Assembly: GCF_004123795.1 (NCBI RefSeq)
Contig: NZ_MSSM01000001.1
Location: 1-64,000 of the forward strand
DNA length: 64,000 bases
Direction: 5' to 3'
Source of the DNA: Lacticaseibacillus chiayiensis
GTDB taxonomy: Bacteria > Bacillota > Bacilli > Lactobacillales > Lactobacillaceae
In this document: positions 34,202 to 43,356 of the stretch, in pieces
Numbering within the stretch: the first letter of the stretch is position 1
Layout of the letters: each line of letters begins with the position of its first letter
Notes under the pieces: model-generated
What the model saw: the letters and a program-made list of their open reading frames with translations, nothing else
The model's database searches: none
Told to the model about the DNA's origin: nothing
Translations under genes and position numbers: made by a program

Positions 34202-35394
34202 TTAGCAGCCCTCAATGAAACCTCAAAAGGCATCTTTTCTGCAAGCTCTTTTTTTAAAGCAGCAAGGTGTTCATCGCTAGGTGCTGTGCCGCCAATATAA
34301 TTCGATTTGAACACTTCGCTCTTCTTTAGATCCCCGCGAATGTCAAGGTCACTGTATCTATAAACATGAGTTCGTTCTCTTCGCGCCAAAATGTAGTTTT
34401 CATCTTTACGTTCAGAATCGTCAATCAGTTCAAGATAGTGTGTTGAATAGACCAAGGACGCTTTAGCGATGTTGATCCGTGGATTCTGAAAAAAAGAAAT
34501 GAAGTCTTCAACAATGCGCTTATTAATGTGTAGCTCGACCTCGTCAATAAGCAAAGTGGCTCCAAACCTGATTGCATTGTACATTTGGTAAAACAAAGTG
34601 ATGCCACGAACAGTACCTGAGGAAAGATAATGCATGATGCCTTGAAAGGTGGGAGCAACATATGGCTCGTTTTGCCCTTTGAATTTCAATTGAACATCAA
34701 TTACGCGACGAGTTTTTTTGTCAGTTTTATAATGCAAATATTCGATAGAATCATCTAGATACTGAATTAAGCTCATCGGTGTCACATCGATAAACGTCAT
34801 GACGCGATTTGTGTCGACTTCGCTGACCATAGAAATGACCTCAGAGATCTTCTCACCTCCCTTAAATGCCCGGAATGATGAGTCTTTGGGGCTAAGCATC
34901 GCACTGACCTCGGCACTTAAATCAGATCGTTTCTGGACTAATTGAGAAGTCTTAAAATCAAATTGATCTTTTTTGCGGGCTGAGATCCCTAGCTTCTTTC
35001 TATATATTTCCTCAGCAGCAACAACCCACTGACCGTCTTCATCCTGTGCAAAAACAGTTTGAATCTGGTACCGCATCCCGCTAGTAGCAGCAATGTCAGC
35101 TATTACGGTAACATTGTCTGCACCGCGCAAACTATACTGCAAAGCCGTTTGATCAATCGACTGGTCCTCTAGATAAAAGGCGCTTAATCCATCAAATAAA
35201 TTGAAAAGTGTACTTTTGCCAGAAGCATTTACGCCAACAACGCCAATCGTCCTGTTGAGATATAACGCGTGTCCATAATCAATAACTCGGTTAGCTGTCG
35301 TGCCATTATTTTGTCCGATTGCCTGAATTGAAAACTTTGTGCCGTCTTCAAACAAGGCATGCCCCGAGATTTCAAAACTGACGAGCTTAATCAT
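34198..35394 (-). CDS. AAA/ABC-type ATPase (AAA_15/AAA_21, OLD/AriA-like)
   Basis: The start at 35394 was chosen because it follows AAAGGAGG; the upstream frame to 35610 has no ribosome site. The 398-residue protein has Walker A GVNASGKST (54-62), a signature-like YLSSGT (256-261), Walker B LLIDEVELHI (281-290) and an H-loop STH (317-319), the layout of RecF/OLD-like ATPases without a fused nuclease. The middle part (about 120-250) is a coiled/helical insert. It overlaps the TOPRIM-like gene, and the pair resembles the two-gene anti-phage modules PARIS, AbiL and RloAB. Role as a phage sensor is inferred. Confidence 0.75.
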   Translation of the reverse strand: MIKLVSFEISGHALFEDGTKFSIQAIGQNNGTTANRVIDYGHALYLNRTIGVVGVNASGKSTLFNLFDGLSAFYLEDQSIDQTALQYSLRGADNVTVIADIAATSGMRYQIQTVFAQDEDGQWVVAAEEIYRKKLGISARKKDQFDFKTSQLVQKRSDLSAEVSAMLSPKDSSFRAFKGGEKISEVISMVSEVDTNRVMTFIDVTPMSLIQYLDDSIEYLHYKTDKKTRRVIDVQLKFKGQNEPYVAPTFQGIMHYLSSGTVRGITLFYQMYNAIRFGATLLIDEVELHINKRIVEDFISFFQNPRINIAKASLVYSTHYLELIDDSERKDENYILARRERTHVYRYSDLDIRGDLKKSEVFKSNYIGGTAPSDEHLAALKKELAEKMPFEVSLRAAK

Positions 35395-35889
35395 AGCGTC
35401 CTCCTTTAGCGCGGATGTTACGTCAATAATGAAATTATAAAGCACAAAAAGAAATAAGTACAGCAATTGCAACGTTAAAATCGTTATAAATGTTAATAGC
35501 AGAATGGCGTGGCAACAAAATATTCGCCTTCTGCCTGCCAAAAAAGAGACGGGAAGTTTGTATATAGACTTTTGAACGGCAAACGGTGCACACTCTGCGG
35601 GTAGGTTCACACTAATTCCCTCGCTTCAATGTGGTTGACCAGTTTAAATAGCGAGTTATAGCAAGGCGTGTAAATATTTGCAAATTTAATTGGTATTTTG
35701 TAAAAAATAAAAAATAGATTTGTTGACCCTCGGTGGCAAACGTACACGAATAGCCTATCATGAATAGGGACATGTCATCCATATTCCAGTAGTCACCGAA
35801 TGTTTCCCGTGAAACATTCCTCGCACCCTTGCAATTAGCTGAAAAAATACTATGATCTTGGTTAAACTCTTTTGAAAGCAGGGATGCGC
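35395..35889. promoter_or_regulatory. AT-rich intergenic region between ATPase and GNAT genes
   Basis: The region holds the probable promoter of the ATPase operon, a parS-like site at 35801-35816 and a plus-strand promoter TTGCAA-N16-TATGAT (35829-35834 and 35851-35856) for the GNAT gene. A minus-strand frame across 35612-36061 is not credited because it runs antisense through the GNAT gene. Confidence 0.5.
35801..35816. promoter_or_regulatory. parS-like ParB (Spo0J) binding site
   Basis: TGTTTCCCGTGAAACA differs by one base from the bacterial parS consensus TGTTTCACGTGAAACA. Degenerate parS sites with one change are bound in characterised Firmicutes, so it may be a functional chromosome-segregation site. 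Confidence 0.6.
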
Positions 35890-36390
35890 ATGTCAACACC
35901 AACTCATGAAGAAGTGATTCGTCCCATGACAGCAGCCGATGATGCACCGGTTGCTGCGTTGATTCGTGAATGTTTGAAGGCCGCTGATTTGGATCGACCG
36001 GGAACGGTTTACTTTGACGCGGGTCTGGATCATCTGAGCCAATTTTACGGCGCAAAGCCAAACCGCAATTATTTTGTTGCGACCCGTGATGGCCAAGTGT
36101 TGGGTGGCGTCGGCATTGCCGAATATGATCCGACGCATGGTGTTGCCGAACTGCAGAAATTTTATGTACATGGTAAACTGCAAGGCCACGGTATTGGCAA
36201 GCGCTTGTTGCGTCACGCCTTGGACTATGCCCAACAGGCAGGTTATCAGTCGGTTTACCTTGAGACCTATCACACGCTGAAAACCGCGGTTCACGTTTAC
36301 CAAGAGTTCGGATTCACTTCCTTGTCTGGTCCGCTGGTGACGGCGCAGCATCAATTGATGGATCAGTTTTTGCTGAAGAAGTTTGCTTAA
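35890..36390 (+). CDS. GNAT-family N-acetyltransferase
   Basis: The 166-residue acetyltransferase has the acetyl-CoA loop in KLQGHGIGKRLLRHAL (Q/RxxGxG/A-like) near residue 100, the beta-bulge strand VYLETYHTLK and YQEFGF near residue 140. ATG 35890 lies after AGCAGGG; ATG 35884 is also in frame. A good promoter lies just upstream. The acceptor is unknown; it could be a small molecule or a protein N-terminus. Confidence 0.85.
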   Translation: MSTPTHEEVIRPMTAADDAPVAALIRECLKAADLDRPGTVYFDAGLDHLSQFYGAKPNRNYFVATRDGQVLGGVGIAEYDPTHGVAELQKFYVHGKLQGHGIGKRLLRHALDYAQQAGYQSVYLETYHTLKTAVHVYQEFGFTSLSGPLVTAQHQLMDQFLLKKFA

Positions 36391-36520
36391 CGTGCGGATT
36401 TTGTTGGCAGGCGAAGCAAATGATGATCGAGCAACAACGTCATAACCGTATGCTCGGCAGCGCCTTTTTCCTTATTCACAGATTACGCACACTACAACCT
36501 TTACCGCTTTTTTGCAACAC

Positions 36521-36560
36521 AAAACCCCCATCCGCCATAACCATGACGAATGGGGGTTTT
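36521..36560. terminator. bidirectional terminator
   Basis: AAAACCCCCAT / ATGGGGGTTTT stem (36521-36531 and 36550-36560) lies between the convergent GNAT and alfC genes and can end both. Confidence 0.88.
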
Positions 36561-36608
36561 AACTTCATATTTAAGAGGCCGAGTTAATCTAGCTTACGCG
36601 CCGCAACA

Positions 36609-37676
36609 TCAACCCACCGACGCCGCTTGACGCTCACCCTTCTGAACGCCAGCCGCATCTTCCAACGCCTTTGCCGCCAGCAGATTCTCTTCAGCCATCA
36701 TCGGCACGCGACCCAGTGGATCGAGGCCGATGTTGAGCAGGTAGTTGATGCCGAAGTCGTTGAGATGTTGCTTGTAGCGGAAAAGTGTCCGCGGCGTTTT
36801 CCAGTTTTGATCGTGGTAGGAAAAGCCCCACGAATCATTAATGGTGCCCGCGGTTTCGTACAAGCCCAGCGGTGACGGTTTGAAACCGGCGATGTCGTTG
36901 TAGTCCACATCGGTTTTGTTCATGTCTTCTTTGTGTTTCGGAATTTCGTTGTCGCCGAGTGAAACATAGTCGTATTTGCCGTTACCCAGGCGCGAGTTGA
37001 TCAGGCAGTTTGGCTGTAACTCGCGAACCGTGTCGTAAATCAGCTGGCTTTGCGTTTCCGACAGCGTCATCGGCACATCGAACCAAGCCGTGGCGATGTC
37101 GCCGTAGTTGGTCATGATTTCCTTGATTTGCGGCAGGATTTTGCGATCAAAACAGCGGTCGAAGTTTTTCTGGGTTTCATCCGGGAAGTCCCAACTGTTG
37201 TCCCAAGTTGTGCCGGCCGTGTCGAGGTGGTTGGACTTGTAGCCGCCGCCGTCTGGTTCATGCCAGTCCAGATCTTGCGAGTAGTAGAGGCCGAATTTGA
37301 GCCCAGCGTTGCGACAGGCTTCGGCCAGTTCGCCGATGACGTCGCGGTGGAACGGGGTGGCGTCGTAAACATTGTACGGATCGACTTGCGAGCGGTACAT
37401 CGCAAAACCGTCGTGATGTTTGGTGGTGACGACGAGGTACTGCATGCCGCACTTTTTGGCTAAAGTCACGATGGCATCGGCGTCAAAATAAACCGGATTA
37501 AACGCGGTGGCAAGGCGGCCGTATTCAACATTGGAAATCTGGAACTTGGATTGAATCCATTCGGCATAGACACTTGATGACTCGCCGCGGTATTCCCCAG
37601 CGAGCACTGAGTACAAACCCCAGTGGATCATCATGCCGTACTTGGCGTTTTTGAACCATGTCACTTGTTCGTTCAC
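36609..37676 (-). CDS. alfC: GH29 alpha-L-fucosidase, AlfC type
   Basis: This 355-residue intracellular retaining fucosidase removes alpha-1,6-linked L-fucose from fucosyl-GlcNAc and fucosyl-GlcNAc-Asn. The nucleophile Asp200 in ATAWFDVP and acid/base Asp242 in SLGDNE coincide in number with the catalytic pair of L. casei AlfC; the N-terminal MMIHWG and TTKHHDG motifs are also typical of GH29. The start is GTG 37676 after GAGGAGG. No signal peptide is present. It is the distal gene of alfH-alfC and faces away from alfR2-pepV-asnA2-sugK, the arrangement of the L. casei BL23 alf-2 cluster. Confidence 0.93.
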   Translation of the reverse strand: MNEQVTWFKNAKYGMMIHWGLYSVLAGEYRGESSSVYAEWIQSKFQISNVEYGRLATAFNPVYFDADAIVTLAKKCGMQYLVVTTKHHDGFAMYRSQVDPYNVYDATPFHRDVIGELAEACRNAGLKFGLYYSQDLDWHEPDGGGYKSNHLDTAGTTWDNSWDFPDETQKNFDRCFDRKILPQIKEIMTNYGDIATAWFDVPMTLSETQSQLIYDTVRELQPNCLINSRLGNGKYDYVSLGDNEIPKHKEDMNKTDVDYNDIAGFKPSPLGLYETAGTINDSWGFSYHDQNWKTPRTLFRYKQHLNDFGINYLLNIGLDPLGRVPMMAEENLLAAKALEDAAGVQKGERQAASVG

Positions 37677-37693
37677 AACAATTGCCTCCTCTA

Positions 37694-38899
37694 TTAAATG
37701 GTCAGTTGATCTTTTTTAACAACAATCAGGTCGTACGCGGCGAGGAGGACGAAGAAAAGGCCGCTCCACAGAATCATGTTGCCTGGTCCGGCATTGCCGA
37801 CCATGCCGCCGAAGAATTGGAAGAAGTACGGGGCCACCAAGCCGCCGATGTTGATGCCGATGATGATAATGGAGGTCGTGAAGTTCATGGAGTCTTTTGG
37901 TGAGTAATGCACCATTCTCGCTGTCAGCGCCGGGTGGACGATGCCATTGCAGAAGCCTGAGACCAGCACCAGCACCAGTAACAGCGGAATCGATTCGGTG
38001 AAGGCCATGACGATCATGGTGGTGGCGACGATGATCTCGGCAATCGCCACGGTGTACTTGCCGAACCACTTGGCAATTTTCTCGAATGCCACGCCGGAGA
38101 CGATCGAGCACAGCACCAGGAAGCCGAAAATGCGGGTTGCGTCTGCCGCGGTGCCGACGTGGTTGTTGACCATGTAACTGGCGAGCTTCAACCCGATCGC
38201 CGAGTAGAAAAGGCAAACGAACAGGAAAATGATGGCCAATTGAATCACGCCGCCGTTAGTTGTTGGCTTAGCCTTGGCCACTTCTTCGACAACTTCGCCA
38301 CCTTCTTCAACCACGATATTGTCGTATTGCTTAGGCACCAGCAGCATGACCAAAATAATCGGTACCAGCAGGAAGAGGAAAACTAAGTAAGTCGTGTGCC
38401 AGCTGATGTTGATCAGGAAGCCGGCAATGAACAGCATGATCGCATCGCCAATCGAGCCGATCGAATTTCGCCAGCCGAGCAAGCGATTCCGCGTATCCTC
38501 TGGAAACAAATCGGTGATGTAAGACACACTCAGCGGCGTGAAAACGCCCATACCGACGCCAAACATGGCCCGGGAAATTAAAATCGCCGGGTAGCTGAAG
38601 AAGAACGCCGGAATGATGCCAAAAATCAGCGAGATCGTTAAACCGGCGATCACCGTATACTTTTTACCCAATAAGTTGGAGACCAGGCCGCTGATGACGG
38701 TGCCCAGCAGAACGCCGGCAGTTGGAACCACCACCAGTAGTTCCACGTTGGCGCGGGAAACATCGGAAAAATATTTTTCCATTAACGGAATCGTGCCAGA
38801 TACGGCATTGCTGACCGATATCAGAAACGAAATCGATAAAATACCAAGCGCTAAGAACGGCGAGCGCTTGTCTTCGGGGACGTTGGTAGATGTTAACAT
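37694..38899 (-). CDS. alfH: MFS permease for fucosylated GlcNAc-Asn
   Basis: The 401-residue transporter has 12 predicted helices, the inter-helix GRxxD/R-type loop and an MFS signature (ISRAMFGVGMGVFTPLS) near residue 115. A short acidic cytoplasmic loop (VVEEGGEVVEE) separates the two halves. It lies 17 bp upstream of alfC on the same strand. In the L. casei BL23 alf-2 cluster, AlfH imports fucosyl-alpha-1,6-GlcNAc-Asn; the same job is inferred here by gene order and partners. Confidence 0.85.
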   Translation of the reverse strand: MLTSTNVPEDKRSPFLALGILSISFLISVSNAVSGTIPLMEKYFSDVSRANVELLVVVPTAGVLLGTVISGLVSNLLGKKYTVIAGLTISLIFGIIPAFFFSYPAILISRAMFGVGMGVFTPLSVSYITDLFPEDTRNRLLGWRNSIGSIGDAIMLFIAGFLINISWHTTYLVFLFLLVPIILVMLLVPKQYDNIVVEEGGEVVEEVAKAKPTTNGGVIQLAIIFLFVCLFYSAIGLKLASYMVNNHVGTAADATRIFGFLVLCSIVSGVAFEKIAKWFGKYTVAIAEIIVATTMIVMAFTESIPLLLVLVLVSGFCNGIVHPALTARMVHYSPKDSMNFTTSIIIIGINIGGLVAPYFFQFFGGMVGNAGPGNMILWSGLFFVLLAAYDLIVVKKDQLTI

Positions 38900-39345
38900 G
38901 ATGCCACTTCCTTCGTTAAGTTTTGTCGCGTTTCGTTACCCAACCAGAAAAAAATGCGCCGGCAACGTGCTAAATTAGCACGGTTTCCGGTGACTTAACA
39001 ACTAAGGCGCCTGTCAAAATATGAATATTTTAGTATATACTAGTTAGTACATACTGATTATAACCGGCCACTTGTTGAAAAACAAGCAAAAATGAAAGGG
39101 CATTCATGTGCGTCATGAAGCGAGTTTTAAGCGCCTGTATGAACGCGGTGCCGATTCAGGAGGATTTTTAGGCAGCGGCTAGGCTAACTAATGAACAGCA
39201 GACTTTTTTAATTAACGTAAACGGTTGCAGTTTAAAAGCAGATCAAATAGTATATACTAAAAAGTATAGATGCAAGCGGATCATGTTGACTTGATCAAAC
39301 CACCGTAGCGACAGTCCGCCAACCAAGAAAACGGAGGCTAATGAA
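38900..39345. promoter_or_regulatory. divergent alf promoter region with GntR operators and cre
   Basis: The region contains two perfect TAGTATATACTA palindromes (39031-39042 and 39248-39259), a related AGTACATACT (39046-39055) and a partial AGTATA (39264-39269). The first pair lies towards alfH, the second towards alfR2. CGTAAACGGTTGCA (39216-39229) matches the cre consensus except for the first base. These fit control by the GntR-type AlfR2 and by CcpA. Confidence 0.7.
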
Positions 39346-40065
39346 ATGGCAAAATTTGAAGAGGTCGCAGATGCGTTGAGTCACCGGGTGCGCGATGGCA
39401 TTTATACCACGAGCCAGCGCCTGCCGTCTGAATATGATTTAGCCAAAGAATTCGGGGTGAGTCGGCTAACGGTGCGCAAAGCAATCGACCTGTTGATTCG
39501 CAAGCAGCTGTTAGTGAAATCGCCAGGCAAAGGCACGTACGTCATGTCGTATTCGGATAAAGTTGAAAGCGGGCGGATGGGGCTACAAGGCTTCACTGAA
39601 GCAGCCAAGGCGTATGGCAAGGAAAGCCGCACCGAAGTTTTAAGCTTTGGCTCGCTGGATCCGATCCCGGAAGAAATCGGCCGGGTGCTGGGTTGTGATC
39701 AACAAGTCCACAAAACCGTTGATTTGCTGGTCCGCCGCCGCTTTTGGGATGAAGAACCGATGACTGTCGAACACGTCGCCATCTGTCACGAGTACATCGA
39801 CGGCTTGAAGGCGAAGGATTTTGAAGGCTCACTGTTTGCCTTGCTCGAAAAGCGGGTCGCAATTGCTTACTCGCACCAGGAAGTCGAAGCCGTGCTGATG
39901 GATCCGGATCTGGCGGCGTTACTTGACGGGAAAAAAGGCGATCCGCTGTTGCTGGTCCATTCCGTAACCTACACCGCCGACGCCAAGCCGATTTTGTATG
40001 ACATTTCGTACTACCGCGCCGACAAGTATTCTTTCAAGTCAACGTTGACACGCGATCACGTATGA
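39346..40065 (+). CDS. alfR2: GntR/HutC-family transcriptional repressor AlfR2
   Basis: The 239-residue regulator has an N-terminal winged helix (about 1-70; LPSEYDLAKEFGVSRLTVRKA) and a C-terminal UTRA effector domain (about 90-235). It sits at the start of the plus-strand half of the alf-2 cluster, divergent from alfH-alfC. Candidate operators TAGTATATACTA are just upstream. The inducer is presumably a fucosylated GlcNAc compound. Start ATG 39346 follows GGAGG. Confidence 0.9.
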   Translation: MAKFEEVADALSHRVRDGIYTTSQRLPSEYDLAKEFGVSRLTVRKAIDLLIRKQLLVKSPGKGTYVMSYSDKVESGRMGLQGFTEAAKAYGKESRTEVLSFGSLDPIPEEIGRVLGCDQQVHKTVDLLVRRRFWDEEPMTVEHVAICHEYIDGLKAKDFEGSLFALLEKRVAIAYSHQEVEAVLMDPDLAALLDGKKGDPLLLVHSVTYTADAKPILYDISYYRADKYSFKSTLTRDHV

Positions 40066-40079
40066 AAACGGAGGAGCGG

Positions 40080-41405
40080 ATGCCGTTGAAAAAAGAAACG
40101 TTAGCTGCCTTGTATGATGTCCATCGCACGGAATTCATGACGGCACTGCGCTCAGTCATGCAAATCAAAAGTGTCCGCGGGCCGCGTTGTCCCGATGCCC
40201 CGTTTGGTTCCGGCCCGCGCGCAGCCCTAGATGCAGTCGCCGAGCTTGGCACAGCGTACGGATTTCAAACCAACGTAATTGAGTCAGCCATGACGACCAT
40301 TCAATGGGGTGACGATGACGACCATTACATCGGCATCGTTGGCCACTTGGATGTCGTTCTGGCTGGCGAAACCGCGTGGCATTTTCCACCATTTGATCTG
40401 ACCGAGCAAAATGGCCGCTTATACGGACGCGGGATTCTCGACAACAAAGGGCCGAGCATGGCATGCTTGTTTGGGATGAAGCTGCTAAAAGACGCTGGCT
40501 ACCAACCGCGAAAAACGATCCGTCTCATCTTGGGATCCGATGAAGAAAGCGGATCGGCTGACGTGTCGCGTTACCTTGCCAGCCAAGCACCGCCTGAATT
40601 TGGCTTCACGCCAGATTGCAAGTTTCCGGTGGTGTACGGCGAACGCGGCATCGTGAACTATCAATTAACGACGCCAATCACAGACGGGTCACTTGATGAC
40701 ATCGGCGAAATTCGCGGTGATCAGGCCAGCGATCATGTGCCCGATCAGCTCGAAGTGACAGTTAATGGTGAAACCATCAGTGCGAGAGGCAGACGGGCAC
40801 CCAGCAACGCGCCGGAACTCGGCCAAAACGCGATCACGCAACTAGCCGAAAAGTTACTTAATCAACGAGCCGTGCACGGGCAACTCGCCACTTACTGCCA
40901 GTGGTTAGTCAACAAGCTAGCTAAGCAACATGATGGCGCCGGCTTAGGGATGGCGTTTGCGGACGCCGCCAGCGGCAGTCTCATCGTCACCCCATACCAG
41001 TGGCAAAAGTCCGGCCAAACGTTGACCATACAGCTGGCCATGCGCTACCCGGTTTCCTACCACGAAGCCGATGTCACGCAAGCCCTGACCGCGGCGGTAT
41101 TACCAAGCACAGACATCAAAGTCATCCGCAGCCTGCCCAGTGTTTTACACGATCGACAGGATCCCCGCCTGCAGGATTTGACCCAAGCATACGAACAGAT
41201 CACCGGCCAACCCGGGCAACTCGTCACCACCACCGGCGCAACATACGCCCGCGTGATGCCGAACATCGTGGCGTTTGGGCCATCTTTTCCCGGGCAAAAG
41301 GGCATTGCCCATAACGCGGATGAATGGATGGATAAGTACGATCTTAAATTAAATATGATGATTGATATGGTAGCGATGATGAAACTAGGAGGGATGACTG
41401 ATTGA
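40080..41405 (+). CDS. pepV: M20 dipeptidase-like peptidase (PepV)
   Basis: The 441-residue metallopeptidase has the M20 zinc ligands: His89-Leu-Asp91 in VGHLDVV, Asp121 in RGILDNKGP and Glu155-Glu156 in LGSDEESG, with a PepV-like C-terminal half. ATG 40080 is best because GGAGGA lies five bases upstream; an in-frame ATG at 40062 overlaps the alfR2 stop (ATGA) but has no ribosome site. In the alf-2 cluster a PepV-type peptidase is expected to free Asn or trim peptide from glycosyl-Asn substrates; this is inference. Confidence 0.85.
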   Translation: MPLKKETLAALYDVHRTEFMTALRSVMQIKSVRGPRCPDAPFGSGPRAALDAVAELGTAYGFQTNVIESAMTTIQWGDDDDHYIGIVGHLDVVLAGETAWHFPPFDLTEQNGRLYGRGILDNKGPSMACLFGMKLLKDAGYQPRKTIRLILGSDEESGSADVSRYLASQAPPEFGFTPDCKFPVVYGERGIVNYQLTTPITDGSLDDIGEIRGDQASDHVPDQLEVTVNGETISARGRRAPSNAPELGQNAITQLAEKLLNQRAVHGQLATYCQWLVNKLAKQHDGAGLGMAFADAASGSLIVTPYQWQKSGQTLTIQLAMRYPVSYHEADVTQALTAAVLPSTDIKVIRSLPSVLHDRQDPRLQDLTQAYEQITGQPGQLVTTTGATYARVMPNIVAFGPSFPGQKGIAHNADEWMDKYDLKLNMMIDMVAMMKLGGMTD

Positions 41406-42376
41406 ATAAGACAAACTGGGGCGCGATTGCTACTTGGCGCATGGCACATGATGGCGTCAAAAAGGCCAGCAAACTGCTGCAGGCCAATGGCGACGCCGGG
41501 GATGCGGTCGAAACGCTGATCAAAACTGTTGAAGCTTATCCCTATTACAAATCGGTCGGATACGGCGGTCTGCCCAATGAAAATGGGGTCGTGGAAATGG
41601 ACGCCGGCTTTATGGACGGCGACACCTTAGCCCAAGGCGCCGTTGCCGGCATTCACGATGTTTTCCATGCCGTCTCGGTCGCACGCGCGTTGAGCCGTGA
41701 ACATTACAACAGTTTCCTGGTTGGCGAAGGCGCCACCCAATACGCCCAAGTTAACGGGTTTGAGATGCGCAACATGCTGACAGACCGCGCCAAGCAACGT
41801 TGGGAAAAGCGGCGCCAGGAAATTGCTGATGCCAAGGTCAAACCTTATGACGGCCATGACACAGTCGGGGCAATCACGCTGGCGCCAAGCGGATCCATGG
41901 CCGCGGCGACGTCAACATCCGGCTTGTTCATGAAACGCCCCGGCCGCGTCGGCGATTCCCCACTGTCCGGCTCCGGCTTCTACGTCGACAGCGACATTGG
42001 TGGCGCGGCAGCTACCGGTTTAGGCGAAGACATCATGAAAGGCTGCCTGTCCTACGACATCGTTCGCCGCATGGGTGAAGGCCGCACACCGCAACAAGCC
42101 TGCGATGAAGCCGTCTATCCGTTCATCGAAAAGCTCAAGCGCCGCTATGGCAAAGCCGGTGAATTCTCCTTAATTGCGCTGAATCACACCGGCAACTGGG
42201 GCGTGGCAACCAACGTGGAATTCACCTTCAGCGTCGCCACCGCCACCCAGGAACCGGCTATCCTCATCGCACATCCAGGCCCGAATCAGACAACCAAAAT
42301 CGAACCGATCACCCAGGCATGGCTCGACGCGTATGAAAAACGCATCAAGGCACCGATTGATCAGCAAGGACATTGA
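41402..42376 (+). CDS. asnA2: glycosylasparaginase (N4-(beta-GlcNAc)-asparaginase)
   Basis: This 324-residue Ntn-hydrolase of family T2 cleaves GlcNAc from asparagine after the fucose is removed. The autocatalytic and nucleophilic Thr154 is in the conserved GHDTVGAITL motif, and PGRVGDSPLSGSGFYVD follows the family's oxyanion region. It starts at TTG 41402, with AGGAGGGAT upstream, and overlaps the pepV stop. Identity of domain and place in the cluster equal L. casei AsnA2. Products would be GlcNAc (fed to SugK) and aspartate. Confidence 0.92.
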   Translation: MNKTNWGAIATWRMAHDGVKKASKLLQANGDAGDAVETLIKTVEAYPYYKSVGYGGLPNENGVVEMDAGFMDGDTLAQGAVAGIHDVFHAVSVARALSREHYNSFLVGEGATQYAQVNGFEMRNMLTDRAKQRWEKRRQEIADAKVKPYDGHDTVGAITLAPSGSMAAATSTSGLFMKRPGRVGDSPLSGSGFYVDSDIGGAAATGLGEDIMKGCLSYDIVRRMGEGRTPQQACDEAVYPFIEKLKRRYGKAGEFSLIALNHTGNWGVATNVEFTFSVATATQEPAILIAHPGPNQTTKIEPITQAWLDAYEKRIKAPIDQQGH

Positions 42377-42401
42377 TCAAGTTGGAGAAAGAGGAAGCAA
42401 C

Positions 42402-43304
42402 ATGAAGCAATACCTAGCTATTGACGTCGGCGGCACCATGACCAAATATGCGTTGGTATCCGAAACCGGCGACTTGTCCGAGCAAGGCAAACAGCCAACC
42501 GTCCACAGCAAGTTGACTGATTTCACCACGGCCATGGTTCAACTGATTCAACGCTATCAAACCCGAATTGCCGGCATCGGTTTGGCCTTACCCGGCGTTG
42601 TCGATCCGTCATCCGGCACCGTCAAAGCTTGCGCCGCCTTACCGTTTTTGGAGAATGTTGCGTTAACTGCTCGGCTCACGAAAGCCGCCAAAATTAAAGC
42701 ACCGATCGTCATCGAAAACGACGGCAACGCTGCAGCACTAGCCGAATTTTGGCGCGGTCAACTCGTTGGCACCACCAACAGCGCCATGGTCGTCTTAGGA
42801 ACCGGTGTTGGCACATCACTCTTCATCAACGGCCGCCTCTACACCGGCAGCCATCAAGTCGGCGGTGAATCCAGCTTCATGGTCACCAACGGCTTGCGTC
42901 CGATCACCCGCGACCAGACTGCAGCCGGTCTCTCCGCCGTCAAAACCGTCAACGCCATGGCCGCTGCGCTCAACATCCACCGAACACCACTTGGCCCGCG
43001 CGTTTTTCAGGCACTCAAACCCGATACGCCGGCCGCCGCCATCCTCGATCGCTTCACCCGCGGCGTGGCAGCCATGATCTACAACATGCAAACCGTGTTG
43101 GATCTGGAAAAAATTGTCATCGGCGGCGGCATCAGTGCCCAGCCGCGGGTCATCGAAGCCATTCAAGCAGAGGTGGCTGCTTATCGCAAAGTTACGGAGC
43201 TTGCTGCCAAGACGATTCACATGCCCATCATCGAAGCCGCTAAATACCGCAATGAAGCCAACCTCATCGGCGCGGTGGTACCGTTACTGCAGGAAAACGT
43301 TTAA
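42402..43304 (+). CDS. sugK: ROK-family sugar kinase
   Basis: The 300-residue kinase has the ATP-binding DVGGTMTK (8-15), the catalytic Asp in IENDGNAAALAE (about 107-118) and VVLGTGVGTS. The CxCGxxGCxE zinc loop of many ROK proteins is absent. It is the last gene of alfR2-pepV-asnA2-sugK, with AGAGGAA upstream of the ATG. It probably phosphorylates GlcNAc released by AsnA2; fucose itself is usually exported in L. casei. Confidence 0.85.
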   Translation: MKQYLAIDVGGTMTKYALVSETGDLSEQGKQPTVHSKLTDFTTAMVQLIQRYQTRIAGIGLALPGVVDPSSGTVKACAALPFLENVALTARLTKAAKIKAPIVIENDGNAAALAEFWRGQLVGTTNSAMVVLGTGVGTSLFINGRLYTGSHQVGGESSFMVTNGLRPITRDQTAAGLSAVKTVNAMAAALNIHRTPLGPRVFQALKPDTPAAAILDRFTRGVAAMIYNMQTVLDLEKIVIGGGISAQPRVIEAIQAEVAAYRKVTELAAKTIHMPIIEAAKYRNEANLIGAVVPLLQENV

Positions 43305-43356
43305 TTTCAGCACGATCGCAAGTCCCACGTGCCCAAAAATCGACAAGCAAGCTTTC

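Noticed and set aside
35612..36061. A 149-codon minus-strand frame upstream of the ATPase gene
   Set aside because: It runs antisense through the well-supported GNAT gene, lacks a ribosome site and shows no domain pattern.
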